Shown here: positions 1 through 14,228 of the stretch, in pieces
Numbering within the stretch: the first letter of the stretch is position 1
Layout: each line of letters starts with the position of its first letter
Origin: Mycoplasma sp. CSL7491-lung
GTDB taxonomy: Bacteria > Bacillota_I > Bacilli_A > Mycoplasmatales > Metamycoplasmataceae
Assembly (NCBI RefSeq): GCF_018913965.1
Contig: NZ_JAHMHG010000002.1
Span: forward strand, 1-64,000
Direction of reading: 5' to 3'
Length of the DNA: 64,000 nt
Notes under the pieces: model-generated
What the model was told of the DNA's origin: nothing
Database searches by the model: none
What the model saw: only the letters and a program-made list of their open reading frames with translations
Translations under genes and position numbers: made by a program

Positions 1-83
<83 letters not shown>

Positions 84-208
84 TTGACTGTCATGTTTAT
101 TGTATATATCTAGTTTTCAAAGAACTTCTATTGCTTGCTAACACTTGAAAGTTTCCATTTCTTGGCTAGTTAGCAAAACTATTATACCACTACTTTTTTT
201 AAATACAA
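84..208 (-). promoter_or_regulatory. rRNA promoter and leader
   Basis: On the minus strand a -35-like TTGTAT (203-208) is followed after 16 nt by TATAAT (181-186), preceded by TGG so it also fits an extended -10 (TGnTATAAT). About 4-6 nt downstream, TTGCTAAC (169-176) pairs with GTTAGCAA (135-142), so the transcript would start with a stem-loop. Further down is TTCTTTGAAAACT, which resembles the conserved boxA-like leader segment before Firmicute 16S genes. Confidence 0.75.
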
Positions 209-261
209 AATATTTTTTTACTTTTTTTGTTTAAATTAGATCTAACGCACATATATTATAT

Positions 262-891
262 ATGTTTGAAAAAATGCCTAAAAATTTACTAAATATTTTT
301 AAAATTATCCTTGTTTTTCTTTTGATAGTTATCGGGATAATTGTTAGTTCTAAAAAAAATAATACAAACGCCTCTAAAAATATAGAGAAATTAATAATAA
401 CAAAAATTATAGACGGAGACACTGTAGAAGCAAAAATTAAAAGTAAAAAAATTAAAATAAGGTTGTATGGAATTGATACACCTGAAACACTTAAAAAAAA
501 TAATAAAAATAAGTTAGCTAAATATGAAAATTATTATGCTAATATCGCTAAAGAAATGTTAAGAGACAAAACCTCAAATCAAGATTATTTTTATTATAAG
601 CACATTGATAATGACGAATATGGTAGAGATGTTGGACTAATTTACACACAAAAGTTTGATGAAAATATTTTTGCAAATACCTTAAATTCTTTTTTAATAG
701 AAGAAGGATTAGCTAGAGTTGCATATATTCAAAACTCTAATTTTAAGCAAAAATATTATACGAAAAATAAATTTCAAAATGACTTTTATAACTATATCAT
801 AGGGTTAGAAGAAAAAAGCAAAGCACAAGAAAAAGGATTTTGAAGTTTGGAATTGGAGGAAGTGTTCTATAAATATAAAAAAATGGTATAA
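262..891 (+). CDS. Membrane-anchored thermonuclease-like (SNase) protein
   Basis: Predicted 209 aa when TGA at 841-843 is read as Trp. Residues 10-29 form one hydrophobic segment, with no lipobox Cys, so the enzyme is probably anchored with its catalytic domain outside. The SNase fold is clear: DGDT (51-54), RLYGIDTPE (67-75) and EYGR (119-122) supply equivalents of the staphylococcal nuclease residues D21, R35, D40, E43 and R87, all retained. Surface nucleases feed nucleotides to mycoplasmas, which do not make bases de novo; that role is inferred here. There is no Shine-Dalgarno sequence and the ATG sits just after a TATATTATA stretch, so the mRNA may be leaderless. The gene is divergent from the rRNA operon. 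Confidence 0.85.
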
Positions 892-910
892 TATATTTAA
901 ATAAATATAT

Positions 911-2875
<1,965 letters not shown>

Positions 2876-2877
2876 TT

Positions 2878-3342
2878 ATGAATAAAATACTAAATTGAGA
2901 TCAATATTTTATGGCACTGACTAAATTAAGTGCCCTACGATCAAAAGATCCTAACACAAAAGTTGGCGCATGTATAATAAATAATAGAAAGAGAGTTATT
3001 GCTTTAGGTTATAATGGTATGCCTTCGGGCAATGATTTTGATTTCCCGTGAGCAAGAGATAAAAAATTAGAAAAAGACAATAAATATCCTTATGTTGTAC
3101 ATGCAGAAATTAATGCGATATTAAATTCAACAACACAATTAGAAAATGCGATATTATATACTTCTTTATTCCCTTGTTCAAATTGTTCGAAAACTATTGT
3201 TCAATCAGGAATAACAGAAATTGTTTACTTAGAAGATAAATATCACGATACTGATGATGCATGAATTTCAAGAAAAATTCTAAAAGATTCTAATATTAAA
3301 ACCAGAAAACTTGAACCTCTAAATATTACGTTAGAATTATAA
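2878..3342 (+). CDS. dCMP deaminase (ComEB/cytidylate deaminase family)
   Basis: Predicted 154 aa. The zinc-dependent deaminase signature is complete: HAEINAI supplies the His ligand and catalytic Glu, and PCSNC supplies the two Cys ligands. The N-terminal NWDQYFMALTKLSALRSKDP is typical of deoxycytidylate deaminase, which converts dCMP to dUMP for thymidylate synthesis. The gene follows gyrB by 2 nt and has no separate promoter. Length and motifs fit the family well. Confidence 0.9.
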
Positions 3343-3343
3343 A

Positions 3344-3374
3344 AAAATACGAATTTGAGTAATTCGCATTTTTT
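3344..3374. terminator. Convergent terminator between dCMP deaminase and pgk
   Basis: AAAATACGAATT (3344-3355) and AATTCGCATTTT (3361-3372) form a stem with one imperfect pair and a 5-nt loop, with A and T runs on either side. It lies between convergent genes, so it can serve both strands. Confidence 0.7.
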
Positions 3375-3388
3375 AATAATCATTTTTT

Positions 3389-4573
3389 CTATTTATCTTG
3401 AACTGAAGTAACACCCGGTAATTCTAAACCTTGTAACAATTCAAGTGAAGCACCACCACCTGTTGAAACATGTGTAAATTTGTCTTCCATTCCCAATTTT
3501 TCAACGGCGGCAACCGAATCTCCACCACCAACTACTGTATATGCATCGGTAAGTTCAGAAATTGATTCACAAACAGCGTATGTACCTTTTTGGTAATTTT
3601 TGAATTCTGCTACTCCCATAGGTCCATTTCAAACAACTGTTTTAGCATTGTTTAAAGTACTTTTTACTAATTCAATTGATTTAGGCCCTAAATCTAGACC
3701 CATATACCCTTCTGAAATTTCTACATCTTGGAAAACGGGTTCAACATCTTTAAATTCTGTTGATGTAGCATGATCAATTGGTAAAATAACTTTTTCTGAA
3801 TATTTTGATAAGAAGTCTCTAGCTAAATCTAAATAATCATCTTCCACCAAAGAAGTTCCTGTATTTAATCCTTGAGCTTTTAAGAAAGTGTAAGCCATAG
3901 CTCCACCAATTATCATTTTATCAGCAATTTTAGCTAAATTTTCTAAAACTTGAATTTTATCAGATACTTTAGCTCCACCAATTATTGCAACATATGGATG
4001 TTCAGGTTCACCAATAACTTTTTGAAGTGATGAAACTTCTTTTTCCATTAAATAACCTAATGCTGATTCGGTGATATTAGAAGCTATCCCAACATTTGAT
4101 GCATGTTTTCTATGAGCTGTCCCGAAAGCATCATTAACAAATACATCACCTAATGAAGCTCAATATTTACCTAATTCTTCATTATTTTTACTTTCAGCTT
4201 TATTATTCAAATCTTCATATCTTGTATTTTGAACTAATAAAACTTCACCTGGTTTCATATTTTCAATACTTTTTTCTAATATTTCACCTCTTGTTTTTGT
4301 TACAAAAATAACTTTTTGACCTAATTGTCTTGCTAACTCAATAGCAACTGGTTTTAAACTTTTAGATTCCAAATCTTCTTCAGTTTTAACTCTACCTAAG
4401 TGAGAAAATAAAATGGCTTTTCCACCTTCGGATACTATTTTTTGAATTGTAGGTAATGCTGCCTTAATTCTTTTTGTGGATGTGATAACACCATTTTTTA
4501 AAGGAACATTAAAGTCAACTCTAACTAAAACTTTTTTATTGTTTAAATCTAAATCATTTATAGTTTTTTTCAT
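3389..4573 (-). CDS. pgk: Phosphoglycerate kinase
   Basis: Predicted 394 aa, a typical length. It begins [20 protein letters not shown] and contains RVDFNVPL, the substrate-binding motif, plus GGAKVSDKI, and near the C-terminus [13 protein letters not shown] and [12 protein letters not shown], the nucleotide and phosphate loops. It makes ATP from 1,3-bisphosphoglycerate in glycolysis. Two TGA codons are read as Trp. A Shine-Dalgarno-like AAAGGAT precedes the ATG and TATAAT lies about 40 nt further upstream. tpiA and gap are elsewhere in the window, so the glycolytic genes are dispersed. Confidence 0.96.
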
Positions 4574-4828
4574 TTTTATCCTTTCGAACTACTAAATTAA
4601 TTTGTTATTTAAATTATATAAAAAATAATACTTTTTTAAAAAATAAAATTATAAAAATTAAGATATTTATTTAGTTTTAAAAAAAGTAAATTTTTATTAC
4701 AAAAAATATAATTTTAACATCTGCCCCCCTTCTTCTACAACTCTTATAAATAATATTTATTTATAAAATATGATAAAATAATAATATATGTTTTATGACT
4801 ATTTAACAATAAATTTTAAGGAGAAAAA

Positions 4829-5842
4829 ATGAAATTAAGTATTGTTTCTCTTGTTGGTGATTTATTCAAAGATATAGAATGATTCTTAAAGGATCTAAAA
4901 GATCAAGATAATCAAGATTTTGAAATAATTTTATTCATTAATAAGAAACAAATCAACATATTAGAATCTCTAAAAGAATATTTTCTTTTATTTGGCTCAA
5001 GATTGAAGGTTGTTTTTAATAATAAAGTTGATAGCTATCAACTAAATTTAACTAGTGCATTTAAAATTGCGAGAGGGGACTTTCTAGTTGTCATCAATTC
5101 AGAGAACACGTTAAGAAAAAAATACGTTTCAAACATTATCAACGAAGCAGAAAAATATTCAGCAGATATATTAGAATTTAAACCTAGACTAATTGGTTCT
5201 ATAAGATGAAAACCAAAAGCTAGATTAAAATTAATTAACAAAGTAGATATAAATAAAATGCAGAGTACTTACGCTTATACATTCCCTTTTATTTTTAATA
5301 AAGTTTATAAAAAAAATCTATATAAAAAGCTTGTTAAATATATGCCTTCTAATTTAAATGACACCAAGATGTGTGTTGAATTAAATTATATATTATTCTC
5401 CGAAGCAAAAACATATATGTATCTTGATTATAGAGTTTATAGAGAATTTATAAACTCTAATACTTGATTTAATTCAAGGCACGTTTTAGACTCATTCAAC
5501 ATTGTTGAAAATTACTTCAAGGAAAATAACCCCAAAATTTTAGAAGAAATTAATTACGCAAAAATATATACAATAAAATTATTGTTAACTGGTTTTTTAA
5601 ACGAAACAACGTTTACATATAAAAGAATATATAAATACGAAAAGGAACAAATCCAAGAAAAAAGAAGTCTTACCTTTGTAAAAAGACATTATGAATTAAT
5701 TGATAAACTAGAAAGTAATGCAATAAAAAATGATTTTTTTAAATCTAATATTTACTTAGCAAGTGACAATGATGAATCTAAGTTACTAAAAAAACCTTTA
5801 TACAAAATTAAAAAAATGAAAATTTTGGACTTTTTAGAATAA
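4829..5842 (+). CDS. Glycosyltransferase family 2-like protein with altered DxD motif
   Basis: Predicted 337 aa, preceded by AAGGAG 5 nt before the ATG. The N-terminal 90 residues follow the GT-A pattern: a beta strand MKLSIVSLVGD, then FEIILFIN, then an NLTSAFKIARGDFLVVIN segment. Where GT2 enzymes have the metal-binding DSDD, this protein has NSEN, so the acidic ligands are largely missing. The rest is lysine-rich and unrecognised. It may be a divergent or inactive glycosyltransferase; the substrate is unknown. It starts a tight + strand unit with the RDD protein (1 nt gap), the PcrA helicase and the next large protein. Confidence 0.6.
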
Positions 5843-5843
5843 T

Positions 5844-6500
5844 ATGAAAAAATATCAAAACTCTTTTTTTTACAAGAGGTTTTTTTCGGAAATAATAGAT
5901 TTCATCCTGTTTTTGCTAGTTTCTATTTTTCTAGTTTGAGCTATCGGAATTTTTAATTATGCAAAAAATATACCTACAAACAAACTTGTTTGATCCACTC
6001 TAATAGGAATATTTAATAATAGTATTTTTTTTATAATTATACCCTTAGTTTTAAAAGGTAAAAGTATCGGTAAATATTTATTAAAAATAAAAATAATTTC
6101 ATCAAAAAATAATGAATTTGACTCTATTTCTATTATTAAAAGATCTACATTAAGTTTTTCTTTAATGTCTCTAATGTGAGTTTTAGTATTTTTGGTAGCT
6201 TACTACAATTCATATTATGTGGATGAAAAAAAGAGTAACCTAACTCTAGAAATAATTAATAAATTTTTTCAAATTTTTACATACGCCATAAGTATCTTTA
6301 AATTTATCGATTACTTATTTATAATTGTATATAAAAAGAAATTATCCGTAATAGATATTATAACAAAAACAAGAGTAGTTAATAAAGATGAAATTATTGT
6401 TGATGATATTGAGTTAATAAAATTAGTACCGTTTTACTCAAAAAGAAGAAATATTGTTTATGTTAATAACAAAGCAAATTTAAAAGATGAGGAGAAATAA
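5844..6500 (+). CDS. RDD family membrane protein
   Basis: Predicted 218 aa. The N-terminus FYKRFFSEIIDFILFLLVSI and the later GKSIGKYLLKIKI match the RDD family pattern (Arg-Asp region at the first helix, then SIGKxLLxI). Here the hallmark Asp and Arg are in modified form (RFFSEIID). About five hydrophobic segments are visible. RDD proteins are poorly characterised membrane proteins, some linked to ion transport. Several TGA codons are read as Trp. It starts 1 nt after the glycosyltransferase stop and ends 1 nt before the helicase ATG. Confidence 0.7.
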
Positions 6501-6501
6501 T

Positions 6502-8691
6502 ATGACAATTAATACAAAAAAGATTGATTTACTGAGTGATTTGAACGAAAAGCAAAACCAAGCCGTAAAATACTTTGACAAACACCTAAGAATTATTGCT
6601 GGAGCAGGGACCGGTAAAACTAAAGTCTTAACACGTAAAATCGCCTACTTAATAAATATATTAGGGATACCTGCAAAAAATATATTAGGTGTTACTTTTA
6701 CTAATAAAGCGGCTCAAGAAATGTCTATAAGAGTTGAAAAATATTGTAATAATTTAGAAACAAAACTAAATATTAAAACTTTTCACTCTTTTTGTGCAAC
6801 TATTTTAAGAAATGAAATTCATAACTTGGGATATCGTAATAGTTTTACAATAGTGGATGAGCCGGATAAAATTCAAATTTTGAGTGCAATTTATAAGAAA
6901 TTAGGAATAACTAGTTCCGAAATTAGTTATAAATCGGCAATACACTATATTTCGACTCAAAAAAATAATACAACCGATTATAATCAGTTTTATAATATAA
7001 AAAATATGGATCAAATTGAAGATAAAATATATTTTGAATATATAAACGAATTAGCTAGAAATGGTGCTTTAGATTTTGATGACCTAATCATTAAAACAAA
7101 CATTTTATTTCACACTAGACCAGATATAGTAGAAAAATATAAAAAACTATATTCATATATTCTTGTAGATGAGTTTCAAGATACTTCAAAATTACAATAT
7201 AGAATTATAAAAAGTTTAATCGGAAAAAATACACACTTAACTATTGTTGGTGACCCAGACCAAACTATTTATAATTGACGTGGTGCGGACGTTAATTTAA
7301 TATTGGATTTCGAAAAAGATTTTAAAGAAACATTTACGGTTGTTTTAGATAAAAATTATCGTTCCACACAAAAAATACTCGACGCTGCAAATAAACTTAT
7401 AAAAATGAATAAAAAAAGGTACAACAAAGACTTAGTTACCGAAAACGGAGTGGGTGCTGACATTGAATTTATGCATAGTTTTAGTGAAGAAGGTGAAGCA
7501 AAATGAGTAGTAAATAAAATCAATCAGTTAAAAAAGCAAAAAAACCAATTAAAATCTATTGTAATACTATATAGAGCAAATTATTATTCAAGAGCCTTCG
7601 AGCAAGCTTTAATTGATGAAAATATACCTCACAAAATAATAAACGGGGTCAAATTTTATCAAAGATCGGAAATTAAAGATGCAATCGCTTTTTTAAGATT
7701 GTTACATAATAATGATGAACTATCTTTTTATCGTATAGTTAATGTACCAACAAAAGGAATTGGGCATAAGGCAATAGAAACAATTAAAGAATTTGTCGCA
7801 AAAAAAGGTAACTTAAACACATTTGAAACAATTACAAATAAAAGTAATTGATCTGAATTTAAAAGAGAACACCCCAATCTTGCTGTAAAATTATTTAAAT
7901 TTTTACAAATAACAATACGATACAAAAAGGAGTTAAGAAAGTTAGAAATAACAAAACACTCAATTTCTAAAATACTTGATTTTTATTTAATGGAATTAGA
8001 TTACTATCATTTTATCGAGAAAGACACTAGCCTAAGAGGAACAGCAATTGAAAACGTTAAAGAACTAATCGCTTCGATCAAAACTTGAGAAGAAAAAAAT
8101 AAAGAAAAAAAATTAGCCGATTATTTAAATTATATTAATTTATTATCTGTTACAGATGATTACGAGGGAAACACTAATTATGTAACACTTATGACTATTC
8201 ACTCCGCAAAAGGTCTAGAATATGATAACGTTTTTTTAGTAGGTTTATCGCGTGGTGTATTCCCTTCATATAGAATAATAGAAAAAATTGATTCTGACCC
8301 TGAAACTTTCGAAGAAGAAAGAAGGTTGGCATACGTCGGAATAACAAGAGCTAGAAACAACTTATTTTTAAGTTCATCGCGTGGGAAAATATTTGGGACA
8401 GACCTTTCTAAAGAACCCTCTAGATTTATAACTGAAATGGGTATAAATGTTGATAATTATACAAATATAAACGATGATCACGGGTTGGACTTAGATTATT
8501 CTCCTGATGAGATTTCTTTAATAAATTCTAAAATGATAATTGGAGATATAATTTCTCATACAATTTTTGGAGAAGGTGAAGTTGTAGATTTCGGCTCAGG
8601 TAATGAAGTTTTAGTAAGATTTAGAGACGGAAAAGAAAGAACATTAAATAAAAGACATCATTCAATTAGGATCATAAGTATCAAGGAATAG
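6502..8691 (+). CDS. pcrA: UvrD/PcrA-type superfamily 1 DNA helicase
   Basis: Predicted 729 aa. The helicase motifs appear in order: Q-motif LNEKQNQAV, Walker A AGAGTGKTKVL, VTFTNKAAQEM, Walker B ILVDEFQDTS, GDPDQTIYNWRGA (with TGA as Trp), then TIHSAKGLEYDNVFLVGL and RRLAYVGITRARNNL. It unwinds DNA 3' to 5' in repair and removes proteins from DNA. An ATG 15 nt upstream (6487) is in frame, but GAGGAG at 6489-6494 lies between the two, so 6502 is the better start. The C-terminus keeps a short Tudor-like segment (GEVVDFGSGNEVLVRF) as in PcrA. Confidence 0.95.
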
Positions 8692-8692
8692 A

Positions 8693-10309
8693 ATGAACTA
8701 TTTAGTAATATTAATTTACATTTCAATTATTCTATTAATATTTTTAATATCATCGTATTTAGTTTTTAAGTTTATATATTTTTACAAACGAACTTCATCT
8801 GGTGTTGTAATTTTTAAAATTGATAATATTAACAAAAGAGTAATTAGAAATAATAAAAAATATAACTTCCTCTCAACATATTTAGATTCAAATAGTTTTA
8901 ACTTTAACAAATACAACTATATATCTATTAACGAATTTTTAAATTTTTTTAATAAAGATAGTTCAAATAAAATAAAAGAGATAATAAATAAGAATTTACA
9001 AAATTACGAGAGTAAAATAGATGTTTTTTGAAACAAGGATTTCAACATTAAATTAAGACTTTTTGAAAAAATTATAAATAAATTTAATAAAAAATTATTA
9101 AAAAATAAACCAATGAAAATGGTTATAAAAACAATTGACGGGAATAATTATCATTGCTCTCTTAAATGAGGTGTAGAATATAAAGATAAAATAAACAATT
9201 TAAACAACATAACCTTAAACAACCAAACTAATAATGATTTTTTAAAAAATAAAAAAAATATCATTATAGGATTACTTTTAAAAAATTTTTATTTTTTAAA
9301 TAAAAATAATGATAATACTGATTTTTTAAATGATTTATTTGGGTTAAATGATCAAATTGTTAATTTGTTCAAGAGCGATGATTATATTTACTTAATACTT
9401 AAATATACATCTAAAAATCAATATAATAATTTTTTAAATAAAATAAACGAAATAAATAATTCAACTACATTATCAAGAATATATAAAAGAGCGACAATTA
9501 TACAATACCCTAAAATAAATAATTATGAACAAGATTATATAAATGATTTAGTGAAATATTCTCTATACAATATAGACTATGATTCTAAAAATTCTTCAAA
9601 ATATTACTTTAATAACACCGATGATAATATACGCAAAGAAATTGAATTATTCAATGAGGAATACTATAGATATAAACAAATAATAACAGATAATAAAGAC
9701 CCTAAAAAATGAGTTAATATAAAAAATATAGTAAATTATATTTCAAAGAATAAAACACAATTTAAAATAATTGAACCAAACTACGATAGATTGAAAGTAC
9801 TTTTCCGTTTTTACTATTTATTTGATAAAAACGAGTATTTATCTCATTTGAAGGAATTAAATTGATTTAATTATTTTTCAAAAAACTCAGAAAACTTAGG
9901 GACAACTCAATTAATTTTCAAAATGTCTCAAGCTAATTATTTGTTTATAAAAGAAGAGGAATTTAAATCTAAAAATATAATCCCAATGATTTATGATTTA
10001 GGAGTAATGTACGATATTAATTTACTAGAAAGCAAAATATTATCTAATTATAATAACGAAATATTGACATTCTTTTATATAGAAGACATAAATAGAAATA
10101 TATCCTTTTTGCTCGAAAAATTTAAAATTAAAGCAATCATTATATCTAAATTAATATCTTCAAAACTTTATAATTCTAATATTTTTTTGAACTGTTTAAA
10201 TCTTTCTACGCAATTAAATAAAAATAAAAAAGTTGTAATATATGAAAGTCCACCTGAAAATTTAGAGCAAGAATTTATCAATAAAATTAAAATTAATTAT
10301 AATTATTAA
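8693..10309 (+). CDS. Membrane-anchored protein of unknown function, possibly a degenerate GGDEF-EAL-like protein
   Basis: Predicted 538 aa, starting 1 nt after the helicase stop. Residues 4-27 form one transmembrane segment and the rest looks cytoplasmic or peripheral. I do not recognise it with confidence. By eye, residues about 215-330 (KSDDYIYLILKY, then YINDLVKYSLYNI) follow the strand-helix spacing of a GGDEF domain without the GGDEF motif. Residues about 455-520 (FKIKAIIISKLISSKLYN, then LNKNKKVVIYES) follow the end of an EAL domain without catalytic Glu and Asp. If right, it would be catalytically dead. Otherwise it is a Mollicute-specific membrane protein. A terminator follows at once. 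Confidence 0.55.
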
Positions 10310-10310
10310 A

Positions 10311-10351
10311 AAATAAACAACACATTTATTTTAAAAACATGTTGTTTATTT
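10311..10351. terminator. Bidirectional terminator between the helicase operon and dnaK
   Basis: AAATAAACAACA (10311-10322) and TGTTGTTTATTT (10340-10351) form a perfect 12-bp stem followed by T runs on both strands. The flanking genes converge here, and the dnaK stop codon is 3 nt away. Confidence 0.85.
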
Positions 10352-10353
10352 TT

Positions 10354-12162
<1,809 letters not shown>

Positions 12163-12208
12163 CTAATTATTAGTTAATTATTTATGTCTTAAATTATTTA
12201 TTATCTAC

Positions 12209-12234
12209 ATGGCTTCTTTTTTTAACGAAGTCAT
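12209..12234 (-). promoter_or_regulatory. Stem-loop at the predicted 5' end of the dnaK transcript
   Basis: On the minus strand ATGACTTC pairs with GAAGCCAT with one mismatch, around a 10-nt loop. It begins 6 nt after the dnaK -10 box, so it would be the first structure in the mRNA. The same layout is seen at the rRNA, gap and upstream giant gene promoters. Confidence 0.5.
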
Positions 12235-12240
12235 AATTTA

Positions 12241-12281
12241 ATTATAACATATTTTTAGCAGCCAAAGCATTTAATTGCTAA
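12241..12281 (-). promoter_or_regulatory. dnaK promoter with CIRCE-like HrcA operator
   Basis: TTAGCAGCC (12255-12263), a 9-nt spacer and AATTGCTAA (12273-12281) match the layout of CIRCE (TTAGCACTC-N9-GAGTGCTAA). The outer six bases of each arm agree and the inner three do not. TATAAT sits immediately downstream on the minus strand (12241-12246), so the operator covers the -35 region. It also overlaps the grpE stop codon (12271-12273). HrcA is encoded upstream, which supports heat-shock repression. Confidence 0.8.
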
Positions 12282-13143
12282 TTTTTTTACTTATTACAAC
12301 TGAGGCAGGGGTAATTACTCTTCCGGAAAGCTTAATACCATATCTAACTACTTTAGTTATCTGATTATCTTTATCTATTTGATTATATGTTTGAACTACA
12401 TCTACAACTTGTTGTGTATTAGGATCAAATTCAGTATTTAAAGTAGGTATAATCAATTCAGCATTATTAGATTCTAAAATATCAATTATTTGTTTAATTA
12501 CAATATTAAAACCTATTGCGTAATTTCTTAACTGATCGTTTTCTGAGTTTTCAGCAACCTTTTGAGCCATTACAAAATTATTAAAAGGATTTATAAAATC
12601 TTCTAAAAACCCTTGTAAAGCAAATGATTTTATCTCATCTTTTTCTTTTTTTGCTTTTTCGAATAAAATTTCTTTTTCTTTAGCTATTTTTTCCTCTATT
12701 GCTTGAGATAATTGCTTTGCTTTTTCTACAAAAACAACTTCATTTGCTTTTAGTTTGTTTTCTAATTCTAGCACCCTCTTCTCTAACTCTAAATTTCTTT
12801 CTTCTACCTTTTTTAATTTTGATATTTCTAAATTGCGGGCGTCATAATTTATTAATTTAATATTTTTTAAATAAATTTTAACCTCATTACCAGAAATAAT
12901 TTTATTTTCAAAATTTTCAGGAACATTAATAGATAATTCTAATTCTTTTTTTATAGGTAATCCAATAATAAATTTATCTACTTCTAAGCCTTCAATATAT
13001 TCGTTCTTACCCAATGTAATTTGTTTTTTTATTTTAAAATCCGGAAGAGACTCTCCGTTTAAAAGTATTTCAAAATCAGCTTCAATTATATTTCAATCCC
13101 TAAAATGGTAATGTCTATGTTTATTATTATTCTTAAAATTCAT
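12271..13143 (-). CDS. grpE: GrpE nucleotide exchange factor with extra N-terminal FKBP/trigger-factor-like domain
   Basis: Predicted 290 aa, about 100 longer than a typical GrpE. The start at 13143 follows the hrcA stop directly (TAAATG), and a TGA in the N-terminal part is read as Trp. Residues about 105-165 are a long coiled coil and 165-290 are the GrpE head, ending with the family signature (GYKL-like YGIKLSGRVITPASVVISK). Residues about 20-100 resemble the FKBP domain of trigger factor: strand EADFEILLNGE, then ITLGKNEYIEGLE, FIIGLPIKKELELSINVPEN and SGNEVKIYLKNIKLI. GrpE resets DnaK by releasing ADP; the extra domain is discussed as a finding. Confidence 0.9.
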
Positions 13144-14148
13144 TTATTTCTCCCTTTTTTCCTTTTCTACAAAAATTTCTAAAGCATTAAGTGCTGTACG
13201 CATTTTATTATAATCTGACGTGCTTGAAGCTACCACTGATATTTCAGTAGTTGTATCATTATTTATAATACGTTTAGACATAAAAGAACCTGTATCATCA
13301 ACTGATATTTTTATTTTTTCATTTTCATCAAAATGTGACTCTATTTTTTCTCAAATAGAATAATTTTCAATTAATTCAATCATTTTATTCAAGTTATTTC
13401 TATTAATTTTTTGACTTAAAATAATATTATTTTTACCATATATTTTATTTTCTTTATATTTTCTAATTTCACCATTAAAAACTTGTCTAACAAAAGAATC
13501 TATTATACTTTGGTAATTCTTAATTGATTCGGATAAAATATCTTTTAGTAAAAAAACTCTTTGTGCAAGCTCAGTTACCAAAACGTCTATTAATCTCTCT
13601 TTGAAAATTTTTAAAGCTATCTTTATATCATTTAAATTATTATTTCTATCTATAGTTATAACTTTATGATATACCTGACCTGTAGAAACAACCATAACAA
13701 TTGTGGCTCTTTTTTCATCTAGAACTGTCATATCAATGCTTTTTAAAGTTTCGTTATTGTTATAGTTAGTCTTAACTAAAGTTAATCCTGTCATTTCTGA
13801 AATTATATTAGCTGCTTGATCAACGGTGTTATCAATATCAACTTCTTTTTGTTTAAATATTTTTTCTAATTTATTTATCATTTCTTTTTCAAATGATTGA
13901 CTTAAGTATATTGCATAATAATTTAAACCTAGCAAAGTAGGAGTTCTACCACTAGAACAATTTGCTTTTTGTAAATATCCTATTTCTTCAAGTTTATTCA
14001 TTAAATATCTAACTTTAGCTGAAGAAAAGCTAATATCATTAAACCTATCCATGAGGGCTTGGCTACTAACGGGTTCGCCTTCCTCAATAAATAATTTAAC
14101 TGTATACTTTAATATTGGTTCTAATTTATTATCTAATTTTTGATTCAT
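13144..14148 (-). CDS. hrcA: Heat-inducible transcription repressor HrcA
   Basis: Predicted 334 aa with one TGA (13351-13353) read as Trp. The N-terminal winged helix is recognisable: ILKYTVKLFIEEGEPVSSQA and FSSAKVRYLMNKLEEIGYL, then SSGRTPTLLGLNYY, the HrcA family signature (SSGRxPT.xGxxxY). HrcA binds CIRCE and represses chaperone genes until heat stress; its activity depends on chaperonin in other bacteria. A CIRCE-like element lies 23 nt upstream of the start, so it likely represses itself. grpE starts at the next base after the stop. Confidence 0.93.
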
Positions 14149-14170
14149 ACTTTATAATTTTATCAAATTT

Positions 14171-14197
14171 TTAGCAGCCTAAAAGTTTTTTTGCTAA
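14171..14197 (-). promoter_or_regulatory. CIRCE-like HrcA operator upstream of hrcA
   Basis: TTAGCAGCC (14171-14179), a 9-nt spacer and TTTTGCTAA (14189-14197) repeat the layout and the same non-canonical left arm found upstream of dnaK. On the minus strand GATAAAATTATAAAG lies between the site and the hrcA ATG and could hold the -10 box, so the operator would block the promoter. Confidence 0.78.
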
Positions 14198-14203
14198 ATT
14201 AAA

Positions 14204-14228
14204 AATAACCCTAATAATAAGAGTTATT
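14204..14228 (-). terminator. Terminator of the ybeY-cdd-era unit
   Basis: On the minus strand AATAACTCT pairs with AGGGTTATT (one G-U pair), followed by TTTTT. It overlaps the era stop codon and separates era from the hrcA promoter. Confidence 0.75.

Noticed and set aside
6487-6504. Upstream ATG at 6487 as start of the helicase gene
   Set aside because: GAGGAG lies after it and fits the ATG at 6502. The longer form would overlap the previous gene without gain.
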